A stretch of DNA of 64,000 bases, taken from positions 1 to 64,000 of the forward strand of contig JAGXFP010000074.1 in the NCBI GenBank assembly GCA_024637225.1, written 5' to 3'. The notes beneath the pieces are model-generated. The model ran no database searches, had not been told where the DNA came from, and saw only the letters and a program-made list of their open reading frames with translations. The DNA comes from Desulfobacterales bacterium. GTDB lineage: Bacteria > Desulfobacterota > Desulfobulbia > Desulfobulbales > JAGXFP01. Made by a program: the position numbers and the translations under genes. Below are positions 60,380 to 64,000 of the stretch, one piece after another. Within the stretch, counting starts at the first letter, position 1, and each line of letters begins with the position of its first letter.

Positions 60380-62587
60380 TTTATACGAATATTGATAATT
60401 ATATCGATAGCCGTTGCCCGATTGCTGAATTGGAATATCGTTGAAGATGAAGCCGTTGGGGTGGATGTTGTTCTGGGTGTAGCGCTTCAGGGCCTGCTGG
60501 ATCTCCGCCATCGGATGCTGACCGGATTTCAGGATGATGAAATTGAGGCCGCAGAGGCGGGCGATGATGGTGGCGTCGGTGACGGCCAGGATCGGCGGAG
60601 TATCGATGATCACCAGGTCGTAACCTTCGGCCAGGTCATGGAGGATTTTCTGGAACCGCTCGTTCATCAGGAGTTCGGAGGGATTGGGGGGGATGATCCC
60701 GCAGGGGATGAGATCCAGGTGCTCATGGCTGGTCCGATGGATTGCGTTATCCTGCAAGACCTCGCCGCTGATCAGGCCGGAGAGGCCGCCGGTGCGGGTC
60801 ATCCCGAAATATTCGTGGAGATGGCCCTTGCGCATGTCGCCGTCGATCAGGAGGATGCGCTTGCCGCTGTCGGCCAGGATGGCGGCGAGATTGGCGGCAA
60901 CGAAGCTCTTGCCGATATTCGGAGCGGGGCCGCCGAAACTGACGATATTGTTGGGGGCGTCGAGCATGGCGAACTGGAGACTGGTCCGCAGACTGCGCAG
61001 GCTTTCCACGGCGATATCATTGTTGTCGACCCTGGCCAGGAGGAAGTCATCGCCGGTCCCGCCCTTTTTCTTCCGGGCCAGGGCTTCCAGCTCTTCCTGT
61101 TTTTTACTGTGTGAAATCGTGGCATAGACCGGCAGGCCGAGGGCCGTTTCAACAAGATTGGGGTCTTCGACCCCGCGCCGGAAAGATTGCCGGATAAAAA
61201 CGGCCGCGATCCCGCCCATCAGGCCGAGGAGAAAACCCAGGACCAGGATCATCTTTTTATTGGGTTTGGCGGCCCGGCCCGGCAGAACCGGCGGATCGAT
61301 GATCCGGACATTGCCGGTGGTGCCCGCCTTGACCACCTTCATCTCCTGGGCCTTGTTGAGCAGGAGGATATAGAGCTCGTTGGCCACCTTGACGTCCCGC
61401 TGCAGGCGGACCGCCTCCAGGATCTCGACCGGCATCTCCCGGATCTGCTCGTTCAGCTCGGCAAGCTTGGCCTCCAGCTGCTGCTGCTGCTGGCGCAGGG
61501 TGACCATGGCCGGGTGACTGGCGGTAAATTTCTCGGCCAGGGTGGCCTGTTGAAGTCTGAGCTCGGAGAGCTGCTTTTCAACCTCGGCGTTCGCTTCAAG
61601 AATACTCTGGGTTTCCAAAGAAAGGTCGATGCTGCCCTTCTCGGATTTATAGGCCTTGAGCCGGGTTTCTGCTGCGTCCAGGTCGGCTTTCAGGCTGGGC
61701 AGCTGGCGATTGAGGAATTCCAGGGTCTTTTCCGCCTCGGCAGAGCGTTTCTCGATATCCTGGCGCAGATAGCTGGTGGCGATGGACTGGAGAATGCGGG
61801 TCAACTTTTCCGGTTCCGGACTTTCCAGACTGATTTCGATAATGCCGGTCTGCTTGCCCTGCTCGGCCACATGGAGATTCTCCTGCAATGCGCCGATTAC
61901 GCTCCCCCGCGGCAGAAGCGAAACCAAAAAACCGGTTTCCGGCCGGGCCGTCAGCGCCGCGACGAAGATCTCCACCCCATGCTCACCACTGGCGGCGGTA
62001 ACCCCGACTTGACCGGTCAGCACGACGGTATTCTCGGGAGAATAAAGGGTGAAACTTCCCTCCTCGCCGGCGACCAGAGCAAGCGGCTCTCCCTCCCAGC
62101 TCCCGGGAACGACCAACCGTTGAACCAGGATCTCCTCACCGCCCCAGGCGAAACTATCGAGCCCGAACAGGGCCGGGTGCGGTCCTTCTTCGGGGTCATT
62201 GGTCAGGCGGCGGGCCAGGGGCCTGCCCAGCAGCGGGAAATAAGCCGGTTCTGCCACAAGATTCAACTGCAATTCATCCACCGCCGCCCCGATCACCGAA
62301 CGGGACTTGATGATCTCAATCTCGGTCGCCGCTTCGCTTGCCGTATTCATCAGGCCGGAGAGCGCATCCAAGCCGGTGATGCCGCCGCCCTTGGTCTCAA
62401 CCTGAATCAGGGTATCGCCCCGGTAGATCGGGGGAGCGAGAAAGATATAGATCAGGGCTCCGATCACGGCCAACAGAGTAATGGCGGCGACCAACCATTT
62501 AGAGTTTAAAAGGATGGCCACCATCTGATCGAGGTCGATTTCATCGTCGGCTGGAGCCGGGGTTGTATTGATATTATGTTCTGGCAT
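60377..62587 (-). CDS. wzc: Polysaccharide co-polymerase and BY-kinase (Wzc type)
   Basis: 736 residues. Wzz domain with the first membrane helix at about 32-52 and the second near 440-460 after the Pro-rich PPVLPGRAAKPNKK; coiled coil about 270-400. The kinase domain has Walker A GGPAPNIGKSF, Walker A' LLIDGDMR and Walker B VIIDTPP, and the C-terminal Tyr cluster (GYRYNYQYSYK) for autophosphorylation. It controls chain length and couples Wzy to Wza. It follows wza by 335 bases of repeats. Confidence 0.94.
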   Translation of the reverse strand: MPEHNINTTPAPADDEIDLDQMVAILLNSKWLVAAITLLAVIGALIYIFLAPPIYRGDTLIQVETKGGGITGLDALSGLMNTASEAATEIEIIKSRSVIGAAVDELQLNLVAEPAYFPLLGRPLARRLTNDPEEGPHPALFGLDSFAWGGEEILVQRLVVPGSWEGEPLALVAGEEGSFTLYSPENTVVLTGQVGVTAASGEHGVEIFVAALTARPETGFLVSLLPRGSVIGALQENLHVAEQGKQTGIIEISLESPEPEKLTRILQSIATSYLRQDIEKRSAEAEKTLEFLNRQLPSLKADLDAAETRLKAYKSEKGSIDLSLETQSILEANAEVEKQLSELRLQQATLAEKFTASHPAMVTLRQQQQQLEAKLAELNEQIREMPVEILEAVRLQRDVKVANELYILLLNKAQEMKVVKAGTTGNVRIIDPPVLPGRAAKPNKKMILVLGFLLGLMGGIAAVFIRQSFRRGVEDPNLVETALGLPVYATISHSKKQEELEALARKKKGGTGDDFLLARVDNNDIAVESLRSLRTSLQFAMLDAPNNIVSFGGPAPNIGKSFVAANLAAILADSGKRILLIDGDMRKGHLHEYFGMTRTGGLSGLISGEVLQDNAIHRTSHEHLDLIPCGIIPPNPSELLMNERFQKILHDLAEGYDLVIIDTPPILAVTDATIIARLCGLNFIILKSGQHPMAEIQQALKRYTQNNIHPNGFIFNDIPIQQSGNGYRYNYQYSYK

Positions 62588-62609
62588 GTTTTTTTAAGGA
62601 TAGATTAAA

Positions 62610-62922
62610 AATTCAAGGTTCAAGGTTAAGGACAGGTACAAGGGACATAGCAATTCAGTGCTTTTAACCAGTTACAGACTTCTGGATTGCTTTGCTTCAC
62701 TCGCAATGACAACTCCTGGTTTATTTTACTTATACCCACAGGTCATGAGTTTCGTACGAGTAGACAAACTGCTCAACCCGGCTTTATTTAAGCTTGCACA
62801 TATTTAGCTTAGGACACAAAGCTTGCAATGTCATTTATATTTAAACTCAATTTTCAGAGTTGCGTTTAATTCGAATCTCATCCTTCAACTTGAATCTTGC
62901 CCCTTGAACCTTGAATCTGCCC
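62610..62922. repeat. Composite repeat region between wza and wzc
   Basis: Contains an inverse TTCAAGG array (62610-62644: TTCAAGGTTCAAGG, TTAAGGACAG), a TCATTGCGAGGAG piece (62649-62710), an inverse GGGCATAAG repeat (62729-62790) and a forward TTCAAGG array directly at the wza stop (62880-62925; minus strand TAAGGGCAGATTCAAGG). Three of the window's repeat families meet here. Confidence 0.75.
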
Positions 62923-64000
62923 TTAATCCGTCCAGTCGTCGATCAGGGAATTGGTCTGCCAGATGGTCTGAACCGTGGGCAGGATCTTGCCGACAATCCG
63001 GTTCCAGACGGTCAGGCCGGTCGGGGCGACGTAGACGACATCGTGTTTTTCCAGGTTGAAAGTCGTGGCCAGGAGCAGGGCGTCTGCCGAGTTGGCGTCG
63101 AGCCGGTAGGCCATGGCCTGGCCGTCCTCGTTTCGGAAGACGAAGATCTGGCCGGCGTCGGCGTTGTCGCTGCTGATCCCGCCACTTCGGCTGAGGGCGT
63201 CGGCCAGGCTGAGGCGTTGATGGACCATCGGCACCGCCATCGACTCGCTGACCTCGCCCATGACATAGACGTTATTATCGGTATTGTCCGGGACGTAGAG
63301 CTGATCGCCGGCCTGAAGGACCATCGGGGCCGGATTACCCTGCCGGTAAAAGGAGAGGAGATCGATCCGGAAGACCTCCCCTCCCCGGCTTAGCCTGAGC
63401 TCGCGCAGATCGGCAAGCTCAGTGGGACCGCCGGCCAGGTTGATCGCCTCCAGGAGGGTCAGGGGCCGATCGGTCAGGGCGATGATATTGGGGCTTTTGA
63501 CCTCGCCGGCAACCACTATTTTTTTGCTGCGGAAATCGGCGACCCGCAGGTCGATCTGGGGATTCTTGATGTACTGGCTCAGCTTTTCGGCCAACAGGGC
63601 GCGGAGCTCGGCCACGGTCAGGCCGGCCACCTCGATCTCGCCGACATATGGATAGAAAATTTTGCCCCGGGCATCAACCAGATTTCCGGCCAACTCAGGA
63701 GAACGGAACTCACCGGCCGGGATGGTCAGTTCGGGATGGTCCCAGACGGTGACGGTCAGGATGTCGCCTGGGCCGATGATGTATTCCCCGGCAATCGCCG
63801 GTTCAGACGAGAAGGCCGAAGCGGGGGCAGTGCGAGTCAAGCGTTCGGCCTGCTGCCGGGCGACCAGCTCGGCAGTGATCGGAATCAAAGGGGTGATTTC
63901 GCTTTTCTTTTCCGCCGCCTCCACCGGGGCTTTACCCAGGTCGCCTTCGTTAAGCCGGTGGCCGGGGGCCCAGGCGCAGCCGGACAGGGAAGAGAGCGTG
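62923..64000 (-). CDS. wza: Outer-membrane polysaccharide export lipoprotein (Wza type), 5' end beyond the window
   Basis: At least 359 residues; the frame is open to the right edge and includes a lipobox-like SLSGCAW about eight residues in, so only the signal start is missing. The Poly_export domain begins at YIIGPGDILTVTVWDHPELT, followed by two SLBB-type domains (IVVAGEVKSPNIIAL and VYVMGEVSESMAVPM). It forms the outer-membrane exit channel that works with Wzc. The GTG at 63924 is an internal codon, not the start. Confidence 0.93.
   Translation of the reverse strand, partial: TLSSLSGCAWAPGHRLNEGDLGKAPVEAAEKKSEITPLIPITAELVARQQAERLTRTAPASAFSSEPAIAGEYIIGPGDILTVTVWDHPELTIPAGEFRSPELAGNLVDARGKIFYPYVGEIEVAGLTVAELRALLAEKLSQYIKNPQIDLRVADFRSKKIVVAGEVKSPNIIALTDRPLTLLEAINLAGGPTELADLRELRLSRGGEVFRIDLLSFYRQGNPAPMVLQAGDQLYVPDNTDNNVYVMGEVSESMAVPMVHQRLSLADALSRSGGISSDNADAGQIFVFRNEDGQAMAYRLDANSADALLLATTFNLEKHDVVYVAPTGLTVWNRIVGKILPTVQTIWQTNSLIDDWTD

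Noticed and set aside
61187-62509. Long open frame (440 codons, plus strand) opposite wzc
   Set aside because: Antisense shadow of the Wzc gene; no recognisable protein features.

Overview
The window reads as chromosomal DNA of a Gram-negative anaerobe or facultative anaerobe, most likely a member of the Desulfobacterota (former Deltaproteobacteria). This is inference from content: a CooC-type nickel ATPase, a DUF2318 lipoprotein, KaiBC, an ole hydrocarbon cluster joined to phytoene-desaturase-like genes, Wza/Wzc export, FtsEX/EnvC, and many dispersed palindromic repeats in the intergenic DNA. No rRNA, tRNA or CRISPR was seen.

Layout. 1-2.2 kb: the end of an IS3-type element cuts a PAS sensor gene that follows kaiB-kaiC. 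2.5-5.7 kb: a RelE/XRE toxin-antitoxin pair, a membrane flavo-haem reductase and vapBC. 6-11.3 kb: a bacterial end-joining block (two tandem ku genes, convergent three-domain ligD) plus a DUF72 gene and a PilZ gene. 11.9-22.7 kb, minus strand: oleD, oleC, oleB, oleA followed by a FabI-like reductase, two phytoene-desaturase-like flavoproteins, an acyl carrier protein and a FabF-like ketosynthase. I regard this as the most interesting system here, a candidate pathway in which a dedicated acyl chain is built and modified on an ACP and then joined head-to-head to an olefin. 23-37.2 kb, minus strand: an O-antigen-type cluster (Wzx flippase, methyltransferase, glycosyltransferases, enzymes for 2-acetamido-2,6-dideoxy sugars, initiating sugar-phosphate transferase, WbpM-like dehydratase), with decayed remnants at its upstream end (37.2-38.3 kb). 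38.3-39.9 kb: two paralogous outer-membrane beta-barrels.

40.9-49 kb, plus strand: a WecA-like transferase with a C-terminal PilZ-like domain, CooC, then ftsE-ftsX-envC-ctpA (cell-wall hydrolase control at division). 49.5-51.6 kb: a DUF2318 lipoprotein, a VanZ-like membrane protein and a small PilZ protein. 51.9-64 kb, minus strand: a second exopolysaccharide cluster, read from the right edge as wza (running off the window), wzc, a mntA-hepT toxin-antitoxin pair, flippase, methyltransferase, polymerase/ligase, three glycosyltransferases (one GT11 fucosyltransferase-like) and an SDR.

The most unexpected non-coding signal is a set of dispersed repeat families. One, an array of TTCAAGG / TTAAGGACAG units, lies in the same orientation directly at or a few bases after the stop codons of seven minus-strand genes, and in the VanZ gene it supplies the last nine codons. 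Other families form an inverted pair around ctpA, MITE-like elements between the ole genes, and an inverted pair of about 155 bp at 24.9 and 42.7 kb.
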